Source: [Phialemoniopsis] sp. UDSM-2020 (lineage: Eukaryota > Ascomycota > Sordariomycetes > Thyridiales > Thyridiaceae). From it: 64,000 bases of DNA. The notes below the pieces were generated by a model. It saw only the letters and a list, made by a program, of their open reading frames with translations. It was not told the DNA's origin and did not search any database. Both the position numbers and the translations under genes were made by a program. Shown here piece by piece: positions 12,801-24,008 of this stretch; the first letter of the stretch is position 1; every line of letters starts with the position of its first letter. The stretch lies in contig JAEILZ010000002.1 in assembly GCA_018873225.1 (NCBI GenBank), forward strand, positions 1,922,001 to 1,986,000, given 5' to 3'.

Positions 12801-13202
12801 CTCCACCTCGACGCCAAGGCCGTCAGGGCCGTCCTGCGCGGCGACGACCCCGCCACGAAACGCTCGCACTTCAAGAACCTCGACGAGCGCGTCGGCGCGC
12901 CCCTGTCGCCCGTCCCCGCGCACACCGTCGCCACGCTCCTGCGGCAGCTCGAGGCGGCGTACGGGTCGGCGCTCGTCTTCTTCCACGGCGGGCCGGACGA
13001 CGCCGTCATCGGCGGCATCTGGAACCCGCAGGTGCACCGCCGGTCGTTCCGGGTGAACATGCCTTGCTCGTTCCGGCCTGCGGGCAACGGCGGCGAGGAC
13101 GAGGAAGATGTCATGGAGGTGGATCGCGAGGGTATCCTGGCCGAGATTGCGAGGGTGGGCGGAGATGTCATTGAGAGGATCGAGACCAAGGGGTCTTCGT
13201 AA
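9819..13202 (+). CDS. UTP22: U3 snoRNP protein Utp22 / NRAP, rRNA processing
   Basis: Two exons, 9819-10055 and 10125-13202, phase 0, 1104 residues. The donor is GTATGC and the acceptor TTGTAG. It starts MEETSPKRRKLEH, the basic start common in fungal Utp22. The Nrap domains follow in order: the catalytically dead nucleotidyltransferase-like N part (QFNVVGSYVSKTMVKSHQGLCVDMIVEMPKELFQEKDYLN), repeated OAP/PAP-like blocks (ELRKFKDGSILETLIWQG, GDRVKLVDVQLP) and the C-terminal part (SALVFFHGGPDDAVIGGIWNP). Utp22 binds Rrp7 in the small-subunit processome in the nucleolus. A chance antisense frame covers 12174-13037 because this end is GC-rich. The last third uses markedly more C/G third bases than the first third. 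Confidence 0.93.
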
Positions 13203-14232
13203 AGTTGCTCAGGTGATTTGGCTACGAAGTTGAAGTAGTGCATAGTTTTTGTTCTGTGATACCACTAAATATAGACATGGGCAAAAGCCAATGTGGAATA
13301 TGCTTCACCACAGCAGACATTGTTCGAAACTGTGATGACCCAGGTGGCATTCGGGTATCATGTCACACGGTATGCATGTCACCATATGGACGCAGGCACA
13401 TGCCAGTGTGTAATCACAAAAAGTTTCACTACTTTGAACTGTTCTGAGCCTTTACATGATTTGAGTCGACAAGCTGCTACCATAAAAAGCAATAACCATC
13501 ATCTCCCTTCCTATCATATCGTATCACACATAACAAACATCCTGCAACGGGATGCCAAGAGCAAATAAACGCAAAAGAACCTAGGAGATGTGGTAGGGCG
13601 GTTGGGGAAATCATCAAACAAAATGGCGCCACCGGTCCAGCCGAAGAACGAGCCTGGTGCTCAACAACCTCCTGATGATGCCTCCATCATCTCCCTTACC
13701 CTTCGCCATTTTGCACTGAACCATCATCTGCATTCTCATCAGAGGTCGACCGGACTCTGCGCATCTGTGGCCAATACAGCCATTGTGCCCCTCCTCAATC
13801 GCATCTCGTGCTTTAGGGGGACCTCCATCCCCGATATTAAGTATGTACTAGTTCCCTCATGTCTCCGGAAGCCGGGGCGGGACTCGCACAAGGCTGATAC
13901 CGGACTAGTGCTGGTCGAAGAGAAGCGCAAGTAATGACGTGTCTCGACACGTGTGCCTCGCCAGGATGATTCGAACTTCTTGGGCCCCAACAGTCCTCGG
14001 CATCGAAGCCATGGGAAATGCATACGATCAGTGCCGCCCGGTCAGATCGAAAGCGCTAAACGGAGAAAGGTATCGAAAAGAGGGCGAGAAGTGGGGTGAG
14101 AATGGGGAAATGCAACTTCTGTCGCCGCGTAAAGAATTTGCAATAGTGGTATCATGTCTCCTAAACTCCCGGACCCAACTTGCCGAGCCAAACCATATAC
14201 AGTTGATATATCGAAAATAAGGAATACTGTCT
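13203..14232. other. convergent intergenic region, UTP22 / Ras-GAP
   Basis: 1030 bp holding the two 3' ends. One open frame starting ATG at 13623 runs 103 codons to 13934 and has a possible GTATGT donor at about 13841. It resembles nothing I know, and I do not call it a gene. A T-loop-like string near 13970 does not fold as a tRNA. Confidence 0.4.
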
Positions 14233-16829
14233 CTACCAGCCCTTCTTTCTGGCGAACCGCTTGTTGAGGAGGGCGAGGACTTTGGGCACGTTGAACTGGA
14301 CATACTCGAGGTCGAGCTCTTCTTGGTTGTCCTTCTGCATTTCCAGCAGATCATCGAGCTTCAGGTCGAGCTCCAACAGACCACGGTTACGTCCTGTACG
14401 ATGAATTAGCAAGTAGAACTTCAGATAGAGAGCCAGGCGTATGCTTACCCTTGTAATGCAATGAGATGACAAAGGTGCCGGGTAGAGGGCTCGTAAAGTT
14501 GAAGTAGATGTTGGCCCTCCTGTTGTCGGGGACATTGCTCTTTTGGATGACGCCCTCCTTCTCCAATTGCTGGTGCGTAAACTTGTACGGGCCGAGAACC
14601 TGCTGCTTCTGCTGCTTTCTCTTGGTGCCCTCGCTCTGGCTTCGCACGTTATGAAGATAGCTCTTGTATGTCTCGAGCTGACCGACCAGATACGTGTTGT
14701 GGTCTCTGATGGTCTTGTAAACCTCGCCCAGCTTCTGAGTCTCGGCAATCACTCCTTCCTTGAGCGAGCCGAGGTGTTGCAGCTCTTGCTCCACCTCGTC
14801 CCGCAAGAGACTGAATCCGTCAGACTTGTCGATGACTTTCAGCTCTTGGAGCTGACTAAGGAGCTCCATGGCGCGGATGCCCTTGCGCACCATGACAGCA
14901 TCATTCCGCGACGTTGCAGCGGCGTCTGCTATCCTTTCCAGACGCAGTGGCCGGCGCGCAATTGACGTGTTCTGAGGCAGTGATCGCATGATTTGCACAA
15001 AGATCGTCTTTGCCTCCATAAAGAAGACCTCCTCTTGTGTGATGTCGAGAGCAGCAGTGAGATCATCAATAGCCGTCTCCCATCGGCTGAAAAGGGGAAG
15101 GTTGATGACTCTGTTCTCCTTGCGCGGTACCTGCCCTGGGGCTACGCCAAGCTCTCCCATCAAGACGGCAAGGTGCGAATTGTCGTCTTTGCAGAGCTCC
15201 ATAGCATGCTTCTCGAGGAGACCGTGCATGGCGTAGATCTCATTCAACGTGATAGAGAGCTCCAGATCCTTCTTGGATAAGGCGACGTATCGGTCCATTT
15301 CAAGGCTTTCGTAAAAGTCTTGCACGTCACAAAGATCAAGCATAAACTTATTGATGCGATCCTTGTTCTTCTCAATGAACGGCTGTAGCTTGGCCATGAA
15401 CGGCTCCTTCGCATAAGAAGGCTTATTGGCGAGGTTTTGAAGCATCTTGGCGATGTAGGTGAGGGTTTTCCTAGGTCGGTCTGCGGGCTGTCCGTCGATG
15501 AGCATATACGACTTGGGGGTGACAATGGCCGGGTTGATGAAACGCAGGAAGAAGAACCCTCCTATCAAAGTGCAGATGATCTGATCGTTGGCATCTGGGT
15601 ATTTGCGCTTGGTCAAGCTACGGATCTGCTTGCAGATCCATCTGATACCGTAGGGCGCCTCTTCAAGCCCGTCGATGATGGTCGTCAGGAAGCCGTTGGC
15701 GATCTCAGTCAGCATAGCTAGTCGAGGCTCAATGATGGCTTGGACCTGAGGATTCTCGGCGGCTTGCTCGCCCGTGACACCCTTGGGGAGTGACGCGGGT
15801 AGGGAGCCAGTATCCGCCTCGATCTGCTCAATCATGCGCTCGTAAACTTTCAACGGATTGATCTCCAGATCGAGGTCCTTGAGCTCGATCAAACTATTGA
15901 TCCTGTCTGCAAGAACAGACTTTAGGAAGCTCTGACCAGGACCTCTTCTGGTATAAGTCGTCATCATTCGAGAGACCGGGGTGTTAGCACGAAGGAGCGA
16001 CGAATATTCGGGAGTGTTGTCGAATTGGTACGTCAAGACAGACTTTATACCGAAGTTAGTGCCTCTATTCGCAAATATCCAATTAGGGCTGCAGGCTCAT
16101 ACCTGAAACATAGTGAGCAGTAAGTGCTCCTCGCGACTCTCGTACTGATTACCGTAGATGGTGAACATGACCGTTTGCAGGAGAGAGTCGATCTCGGCCA
16201 TGGACACAAGACGACAAAGGTGTGCGATGTGGCGAGGTTCGGATTGCAGCAGGAAGAGCAGATTGCCGTATTTCTGGGTCTTTTCATCGTTGGGGAATGC
16301 GCCTTCCTGCATCTCAGTGGCGTCCTCAAGGTGATTGGCAACTTCGTTTTGCTGCAAGGGGGACGGACGTGTTAGTGAGGATCCCGAGATGAGAGAAGAC
16401 CTGGACAGCAACTCACCTCTTCCAACGCCATGCGGTTCTGAATCAGCAAAGCAATTCGAGAGTCAAGGTATCTAACATCTTTCTCGAGCACGAAGTTCTT
16501 CTTAGACTGCGACGAGATTTTGGACTTGAGATCTCTCAGAATTTTCTGGGCTGTGGGTAGGTCAGCACGAATTGATTTGCCATAGGTAGATCCGGCGAAT
16601 GACTGAATGGAGGTTCTTGCGGCGCACCTTTGGCGAGGTCATCCTCGATTTCCAGCTCGGACTCGTTCGCTGACATGGACATGTACAGCGCGGACATGGA
16701 GTACCGCTTGGACTGGCGGGCGGACCGCGATCCATCGTAGGAGGACATAGTGTTCTGGCGCGAGATGGGTTGGAAGGAGGAGGAGGAGGCGGTAGAGGCT
16801 CGGGAGGGTGTTTGCAGCATGACAGACAT
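14233..16829 (-). CDS. Ras GTPase-activating protein (Gap1/Sar1, IQGAP-related)
   Basis: Five exons, all in phase: 16829-16628, 16550-16417, 16351-16103, 16042-14449, 14393-14233, giving 779 residues. Splice junctions rebuild [18 protein letters not shown] and [20 protein letters not shown]. The RasGAP domain spans about 150-420: [19 protein letters not shown], then [10 protein letters not shown], and the signature [12 protein letters not shown]. The RasGAP C-terminal domain follows with [21 protein letters not shown] and ends [14 protein letters not shown]. No calponin-homology or IQ motifs are present, so this is the short fission-yeast Gap1 type (766 residues there), not a full IQGAP. It would stimulate GTP hydrolysis by Ras and so govern polarity and morphogenesis. 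The first ~65 residues are Ser-rich. It is transcribed away from a 5 kb gene-free stretch. Confidence 0.93.
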
Positions 16830-19800
16830 GATGCTCGTTGCGGTTGCTAGAGCGGATTCAAGTCTTGCTAGGCCTCGAGGCCTCTAGTTGTGAATGGAGT
16901 GAGAGTTTGTCTATGCAGATGCCCTCTCAAACCAAACATATGCGGCCGGTAAGGTGACCCCAAGAATGGGGCAGCCGTGGGAGGGGCTGTTGGTGTCTGG
17001 TGTGAGGAGGATGGAGCTGGCTGTGTCGCTCTTGCTCTATCTGGATGAATCGCAAACGTGTCGTCCAAGAGGGTCGATTGAATCAAAAGCTCTCGATCCT
17101 GGCGAGCGTGGTCTGGTCTGTGACGCGATTCTGCCGTTATTGAGGAAGGGAAGAGAGGAAGCGTTCGTGTCGTCGTATTAACGGGGTCGTTGAATTTCCC
17201 CTGCCAATTTCAAATGCGGCAGTTGTAGTAGCGTCAGAGCCTGTTATGAGCAAGACTTGACTATAGTATACAAGGCGGTATTCGTGTGCGCGCGCAAGAG
17301 AGAAAGAGGAGTCTTTGTGTGGCAAGACAAGGAGTCAGCAACAGCGTACCTGAGCTGTCACCAGAAGAGAGTGTCGGGAGGAGTGAAATGAGGGTTGAGG
17401 AGGAGGATAGGATGGATGGTATGGTGGTCTCTGAAGTTGGTGCGACCGAGCGCAAAGTGTCTGTGGGTGGGGGGAAATACCAGTGCCTTTTTGCTGGGCC
17501 CTGTCTCTTTAGGCCGGCCACGCCGTCGCTGTCTGTGTGGGAGGGCGACTCCGCAATCCGGTCCGGTTGCACGCTGCTTGTTTGTTCAGCTCTTGCAAGA
17601 GGCGCCCGGGCTTGTGTGAGGGCGGCGAAGGGATGGATGGTTTAAGATGAGCAGAGGCAGTGAAAAGTCTGCAGTGGTTTTTTCCCTTCTTCTCTTGCTC
17701 GACAGTCCCCTCACTTCCCTTGAACAAAGAAAGATTGATTCGTGCAAATGGATGCAGATAACCTGGCGGGTTAATAGTTGGTCAACCTTCGAAAGTGGCT
17801 CCAGAGACCGGATGCAGGGGTCTGCTGGCTGTGCTCTGGTTGGTTGGGCAGCGCAGAAGAGGAGGAGAAGGACAAAGAGACATCCATCCAAGAACCTGCC
17901 CAGTGCAACCCCGACCTTGACATAACACGGAACAGACACAATAGCGGCAGTGGCTTACACAACCATGTGATAAGTGAAAAAGGGTGCCAAGTACCTACCT
18001 GGGTGGATTGAGCTTGAGTTGTGTAGTAGCCGGTGTATTGTGATGCTGGTGGTGCATGGGCTGGATCTCGCTCAGGTCTACAGATGTCCCTACAGAAGTA
18101 CGTAGATAGGTAGATGTACAGCTAGGTAGTGGTGGGGTCGAGGTCACTTGTGATGTTTCGGGATGGTGTTGATGTGTATGCAAATACGGACCTTTCAACG
18201 GTGAAAGTCTATCATGATTAGATTACATTATTAGAGCTGGTAGGAGCTTTGCTTCACCAGTGTATCGCCCATTTCCATATATCTGCTCGCATATAGATAC
18301 CTAATAATAATCATATGAGAAATGGCGGCTCCGTATCGTCGTCTGGTGGATTATCATGCAGCCTGGTCTGGTGCTCCCTCTCTCTCTCCATCGTACGTAT
18401 ACAAGTACTTGTAGTTATCTCCTTGTTATTTGCTATCTGTGGTGGCATAAAACAGCTTGTTTATTGGCATGGTAGCATTCTCGCCGGGTCGCCCGCAGCA
18501 CCGTTCCTTGGTTATTTCGTTGTCCCATCGTCTTGCGAGCAGGCCGAAACACAAAAAGCCAGCCAGGTTGTTGCAGAACGGGCTGGGGGTGGGTGAGACT
18601 GATTGATGGATGAGTCGGAACGGAGGAGCATGTTTGAGAAATCTGCAGGGGTGAAGCGTCTCTCCATGTCACTGGCCCATCGTTGCCCTCATGGTCGGGC
18701 GGGGCTCCTGCCTTTGGGGGTGAAGGATGGGCAGACCAGCTCAGGGGTAAAAGACGCTAAGAGTGGTACCTGAAGGGCCGACAGTGGGCAAAAGAGACAC
18801 ACTAACCTGACCGGACACCACAGGGGACCACCCAGAGACTCGTTTGCCACCGTTTTCGCTCCTTTTTTGCCCAGACATGACCACCAAGAGCGGGTCCTCT
18901 CTTCTCAACCCCTGGAGCCCACACCGCGGGCACCCGCATTTCAGGTACAAGTGGGCTGGCTCGCCGGTGCTGGTGCGGGAGGAACCTTGCGATTGCGAAA
19001 GACCACGGCGGCTTCGAATTTGGCGTCCTTGTCTCGACGCAAACAAACAGCATCTCGATGTTTCACGCTTTGCAGAGTCAGACCTTTTTGCCGCGGAGTG
19101 TATATCCAGTTACCTTCCGTCCGCATTCATTCCAGCCGCGCGTCACAAATGTATGAGCCCGCCGACCCTTCATTACGGCACGAAAGTGTCCTCGGAGACC
19201 TTTTGCGACCGCAGACGAGCGGCTGTTCCCGCGCGTCCCGACCAAAAACCCTCTTCTTAGCATCATACCAATACCAGAATGATATATTGTGACAAGTATC
19301 TCTGATATACGTACATACATGCGGAAAAGCCTGCCAAGCACTTGCCAATTTCCTTATCGTCGTTCTATCTCAAGCTACTTGCAGTAAGGGAGCGGCCGAG
19401 TGACGTTCCGTCCATACAGTGACTTTCAAAAAGAAAATTCCAATTGCGATGGCCAAGAGGGGCACATTAGCGCGCCTGAGGTCAATCCATCAACAAGCCA
19501 TTGTCCATCGATGGACGCCTTACTATCAGGCTGAGCATGTCGAGGGGATGCAAGACTTTATCCAGGCGCGGAAGATATCCGTATGCCAATCGGGTGACTG
19601 GTTCTTGTCCCAGGTGCCGCCGCCACCGTTTTGATCATTGACGACTGTCAATCCTCGACTTGTCGGCTCTCTTAACTCATCTCCTTTTGTTCCTCCACTT
19701 GAAACATTGCTTGTGCTCGAGGTATGACAAATCTGAGTTCAGTAGGTAGATTCCTGTCTCTGATCCTACCGCGTTTTCGTCCCATCTTCTGGGACCACCA

Positions 19801-21822
19801 TTCATCCCCGCACAGGCCTGGTGCTGCTGTCAACCCTGCCGGCTTTAGTGGCTGGGGCCAGGTTAAGCCTGTTCTGGTGGTCTCCGCAGCCGAAGCAATT
19901 TAAATCACACGTGCCCGACGAAAAAAGTCCCCAGTTTTGGCGGTCAGCCAGCCGAGCCAGACCTGATCTGGCGCTGATGACGCTGAAACAAGAGGAGCTG
20001 ATGTTTTCCATTCCCGACTCGTCACAGCCGTGGCCAGGCCAGAATATGGTGCACACCACCACTGACCTTGACAACACATATCAACACACACCAAAGACGT
20101 CGACGGAAACATCAGACGTGGAGTCCAATGTGAACACCCACTGGCCTGCAATGCATTCATACCAGCACATGCTCTTTCTCTCACTCACCTTTTATGTTTC
20201 AGCGCGCACCTCATCGACAGGTCCGAAGTGACCGGCTGGTGGAATCGCGCCATCTCTGTGGTCGTTGATCAGCGATGTTCTGTTCCGTATTCAACCTGAT
20301 GAGCAGGCTCGCATCCATGTCGAAAAACATGCAACAGCCCAGCTAGCGCTTGCCTTATATCGCCCAGGTCCTGGTGCTTATCGACCTGGATGAGGGTCCC
20401 TGCCACCCATGCCGGCGATCCACCAGTGCCCTCACCTTGGACTTTTACTCCGAGGCTGAGCATTGGGTAGTTAAAGTGATGATGGACATCCCTTGTCTGC
20501 CATTCGAGCATCACCGATTGCAACACATGGGGATGATCTTGCTACCCATGTACAGGCTTCTCTCTGACTCACAATTTACGGAGTATGGACACGCACAAAG
20601 GTACGTACGTCCGTCGATTCAATGGCGACGCCGTCTAGGCCGTTCATTGATGAATCGAAATGAGTGTCTTGAGGTGAATACTACCCCAACAGGATTGTCG
20701 AACAGGTCCAACACAACATCCCTCATACGTACAGCCTGCCCAAAGACTACCCAATGGAGATTGCTGAGGCGACCCAATCCATGTGTTCTCGGTGTTCATG
20801 TACCATATTTGTTATCTTCTGCATACCCACGTGCATGTACTGCCTACTGTACGTGTGCATGTGCAAGCGCACATCTTCTCCATCCTCGACAGTGTTGCGA
20901 TGATCACAGTCAAGCCTCATTGGGCCCGAGCGTGATCGACGCCTGTATGTCAAAGTTCAGAGATCTCATGCACAATTCCTCGCTCCCACGCCGAGCCGGA
21001 TACAAACACACAAGACAGGCACTGGCAAATGTCAACTTGAGCTTCTCTCTCGCGTGTGACTTACTACCTTCCTCGTAGCGACTCCATCGTATGAAGTCGC
21101 CCCTGTCCTGTCACGATCGCAATGCTCCAACGTGGCTACCAGCGGATCGTGGAGAGCCCTGGACATCCAAGTCCCGAATGACAAACAAAGCATAATCTTG
21201 GTTGCGAGTCTGCAATAAGACACCAAGCTAACGCAGGGGTTTCACACCCTCTCCTTCCAACATGCCTCGTCCCTCCTCCTGGTGAAAAGAAAACTACTTC
21301 CGTATCGTCATCCCCGGATCATTAGCCGTTTCTGAGCTGCTTCTGGCGTCAATGGTGTAGCCTGGGCGGTGCCGCATTCGGGCATGGTGGGCAGCTAGCC
21401 AAGCCAGAGATGGCATTCGAATGGAGTGCACATTGCTTTTTCTTCCATCCAAGAGCCTACAAAACTGCATTTTGAGTGCCTGCTGCTCACACGCCACCTG
21501 CGCCGCGTCATTTCATCACATTATCCTTCGGATCTGCACCCCGTCTCGTCAAAAATTTGACTTTTGCGATGGATATAGCGGGAACCGATAGCAAATTAAG
21601 AAGCAATGTTTACTTTTTGACTAGAAGCTATCACAACTGCAGATTCCATGCACAGGATGCATCCTGCATATACGCTAGTGCCTAGTAGCCGACAGACGAA
21701 TCAAACACAGCCGACACCTAATGTCTAGTCTCGAGTGACACCTTGATAACGCTTCGGCTCTGATCCCAGCATTTCATGTCGACTTGGATCTCCACATGCT
21801 CTTACTCCGTACGGCGCTCCTC
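16830..21822. other. 5 kb stretch without a supportable gene
   Basis: It lies between the Ras-GAP start and the 3' end of the GH43 gene. The first 1-2 kb may be the promoter and a long 5' leader of the Ras-GAP. I read all six frames and found only short unrelated frames, plus one longer plus-strand frame at 20479-21078 treated separately. Around 17990-18150 there are scattered TAGGTA/TACCTA words of the kind common in fungal spacers. I see no terminal repeats, transposase motifs or tRNA. Confidence 0.5.
20479..21078 (+). other. orphan open frame, 199 codons, doubtful gene
   Basis: The frame is open from 20350 (TTG) and has its first ATG at 20479. The predicted product is Cys- and Arg-rich in its second half (for example YCTCACASAHLLHPRQCCDD), lacks a signal peptide and resembles no family I know. 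The segment contains alternating purine-pyrimidine runs such as GTACGTGTGCATGTGC, which may keep the frame open by composition. I think it is more likely non-coding than coding, but a frame this long is unusual for spacer DNA. Confidence 0.15.
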
Positions 21823-23373
21823 TTACCGGACCGGCACCATGAGCCGGTCCACATCCGGACCCCACCCGCCGTCCAGCCCCGAGATCACGATCGTGTTGTC
21901 GTTGCCGGCCCGGAGCTGCGCATTAAGCACCCCGCTCAGCGGGTCGCCGCCGGCCTGCACAAAGGCCAGCCTCTCCGCCGACCCGCCGTTGACGCTCACC
22001 CCGGCGTACCGCGTCCCGCTGTCGCCGTTGGTGTACTTGATGCGCACGGAAGTCAGCGCGTCGGCGTCGCTGTGGATCCCGCTGATCGTCACCTTGCCGT
22101 TATCTGGCCCGCCCACATACCCGGCCGCCTTGCCGCCCGAGCACGCGCCGCAGCTGACGTCCTTGGCCGCGCCGGCGTACTGGCCCTTCTCGCCCTCGTA
22201 GCTGTTCTCGCCCGGCGGGCCGGCCCACTTGCCCCCCGCCGTGCCCGCGTTGGGCACCCACGACACGTAGTTCTTCATGCTGACGCTGGCGCCCGAGATG
22301 GTCAGCGGCAGCCACACGTACGTGCTGCTGCGCAGGTTCTTGGACTGCCACCGGTCGCCCATGTACATGACGTTGCCGCCGCCGTAGTCGAGGATGTAGG
22401 TCGTCTGGCTCGTGTACGTCTTGGACCCCTTGTCGGCGAAGGTGGCCCAGGCGGACCACCCGCCCGTCAGCGACGTCGACGTGCTGTAGACGTTGTCGTT
22501 GGCGTCCCAGCCCGTCAGGTGGCTGCCGAACATGTAGTAGCGCCCGGCGACCTTGACCATGGCGGGGGCCTCGATGGCCTCCTTCCACAGGTAGGTCGAG
22601 GTGCTGCCGGACACGTCGAGGTAGTCGGCCGTCAGCTTGTTGATGCGGAGGCCGTTCTTGCGCTAATGTGTTCAAGCATTGTTAGCTCAGGAGAGAACCC
22701 TAGACCCGAGATAACGTACGTCTTCAGTCAGGAGATAGGCGGTTCCATCATCATCCTTGAACAGGCCCATGTCGCGACTCTCGAAGCCCAGAGGTCGGAA
22801 GCTCTTGAGGTAGTCTAGGAACCATGAAGTTCAGTAATCAGGCCTCTTTCCTGGCGTACACGAGAGATCACCTACTGTACTTCCCACAGACAGTGTCGCC
22901 CGTCGCAACTCCGACCTTGGCATCGCCGTAGTTGCTGCTGTCGATGTGCATCCACAGGACGTACTTGCGCGTCTTGTCATTGTAGATCACCTTGGGCCGC
23001 TCAACCACGCGGTTCGGGCCCAGGTCGCCGCTGCCCTGTCGGCTCAGCAGCGCGCCTTCGTACTTCCACCGCACGAGGTCGGTGCTTGAGTAGCAATTGA
23101 TGTTTTGGAAGGCCGAACCGTCCGTCTTGTCCTCGCCGATGAGGTAGTGCACCCCGTTCACAGTGATGACGCCGCCGCCGTGGGCTTGCATGTGCTCATG
23201 GTTGGACTGTAGTCGGGATCCTCTGTGTCAGTATCGAGGTGATAGGCCTGACTTAGGAAGAAGAGTGTCCTTACCGCGGTCCAGGAACCACCTGGGACGA
23301 TCTGCAGAGATGCTTGAACGGTTGAAGCAGCCAGCAACACAAGGCTGCCCAGCTGGGGGAGGTTGAAGAGCAT
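21823..23373 (-). CDS. Secreted GH43 glycosidase with CBM35-like domain (exo-beta-1,3-galactanase type)
   Basis: Four exons, 23373-23275, 23206-22876, 22814-22720, 22662-21823, in phase, 454 residues. Residues 1-20 (LPQLGSLVLLAASTVQA) form a signal peptide. The five-blade GH43 domain spans about 30-320: QAHGGGVITVNGVHYLIGED, WMHIDSSNYGDAKVGVA, FESRDMGLFKDDDGTAYLL, then EAIEAPAMVKVAGRYYMFGS, where Glu206 in the EAP motif is the likely general acid, and MYMGDRWQSKNL. The wording matches subfamily 24 galactanases. A CBM35-like beta-sandwich follows from about 325 (VRIKYTNGDSGTRYAGVSVNG) to the end (GWGPDVDRLMVPVR). The enzyme would release galactose from the beta-1,3 backbone of arabinogalactan outside the cell. 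Substrate is inferred. Its promoter carries clustered CreA-type motifs. Confidence 0.9.
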
Positions 23374-24008
23374 GTTGAAGGTGATCAGACGCTTTGCTTT
23401 CTGGACCACTTGTCTACAGCCACCGAGCTTGGAGACACGACATCCAACCCCAGATTCCCCAGTTCTCCATCGTCATATTAATACAAAACCCCATGCGGGG
23501 GTCTGCATCGGGCGCGGAGTAAGTGAGCATGGGTATATCAGCCGGGTTGAGATACCTAGAATTGATGCCGTCTCCGGGGCATGGGACAATTACCGGACTT
23601 ATTTCATTAATGGGTGTGCATCAGATCGGATCTACAGACTCCACGAATCCCGGTTAGTGGGATGGCCAGGCACAGCACGATGTTTGTATTTACCCGGCAT
23701 CCGCGTTCTACAATCCTTCTTTTCCAGCATCCGGGTGATTCTGTGTAGGTGATGGACAACATTATGCACATCGGACCAGGCTCGGAACGGTACAGGAAAC
23801 ATTAGCAAGAAGATGTCGCTACTGATTCTTTGTGTAGTACCTTGGCACCTTGATTTATCTATCCAATCTCGTTTCTACCCAAAAAAAACATTGCTCGAAG
23901 ACCATAAGTACGCCTACAATGCCTAATCCAAATAAAATACGCAGTGCGCTATCACAATGCTTCAAACATATCGCACAAACATTCCAGCTCTTTTTTCTCT
24001 TTCCGTTT
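23374..24008. other. GH43 promoter and transporter 3' end
   Basis: 635 bp between two minus-strand genes. The part next to the GH43 start is its promoter, with a TATTAATA element at about 23477-23484, roughly 105 bp above the start codon, and several CreA-type motifs. The rest is 3' flank of the transporter gene. Confidence 0.5.
23448..23579. promoter_or_regulatory. cluster of CreA-type (SYGGRG) motifs upstream of GH43
   Basis: Matches on either strand: CCCCAG 23448-23453, GCGGGG 23495-23500, GCGGAG 23514-23519, and overlapping CTCCGG 23572-23577 and CCGGGG 23574-23579. They lie 75-206 bp above the start codon. By base frequencies about one match per 256 bp is expected, so five in 132 bp is an excess. 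Carbon catabolite repression is inferred. Confidence 0.45.

Noticed and set aside
12174..13037. 287-codon minus-strand open frame
   Set aside because: Antisense shadow of the GC-rich end of UTP22.
13623..13934. 103-codon open frame starting MAPPVQPKNE
   Set aside because: No known domain, sits between two convergent genes in likely 3' UTR sequence; only a weak possible donor site.
13961..14040. Possible tRNA on the minus strand (T-loop-like string)
   Set aside because: T-stem bases do not pair and no acceptor or anticodon arm forms.
19503..19516. 14 bp perfect palindrome
   Set aside because: About four expected by chance in 64 kb; no second copy noticed nearby.
21784..22818. 344-codon plus-strand open frame
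   Set aside because: Antisense shadow of the GH43 gene; low-complexity product, crosses GH43 introns without own signals.
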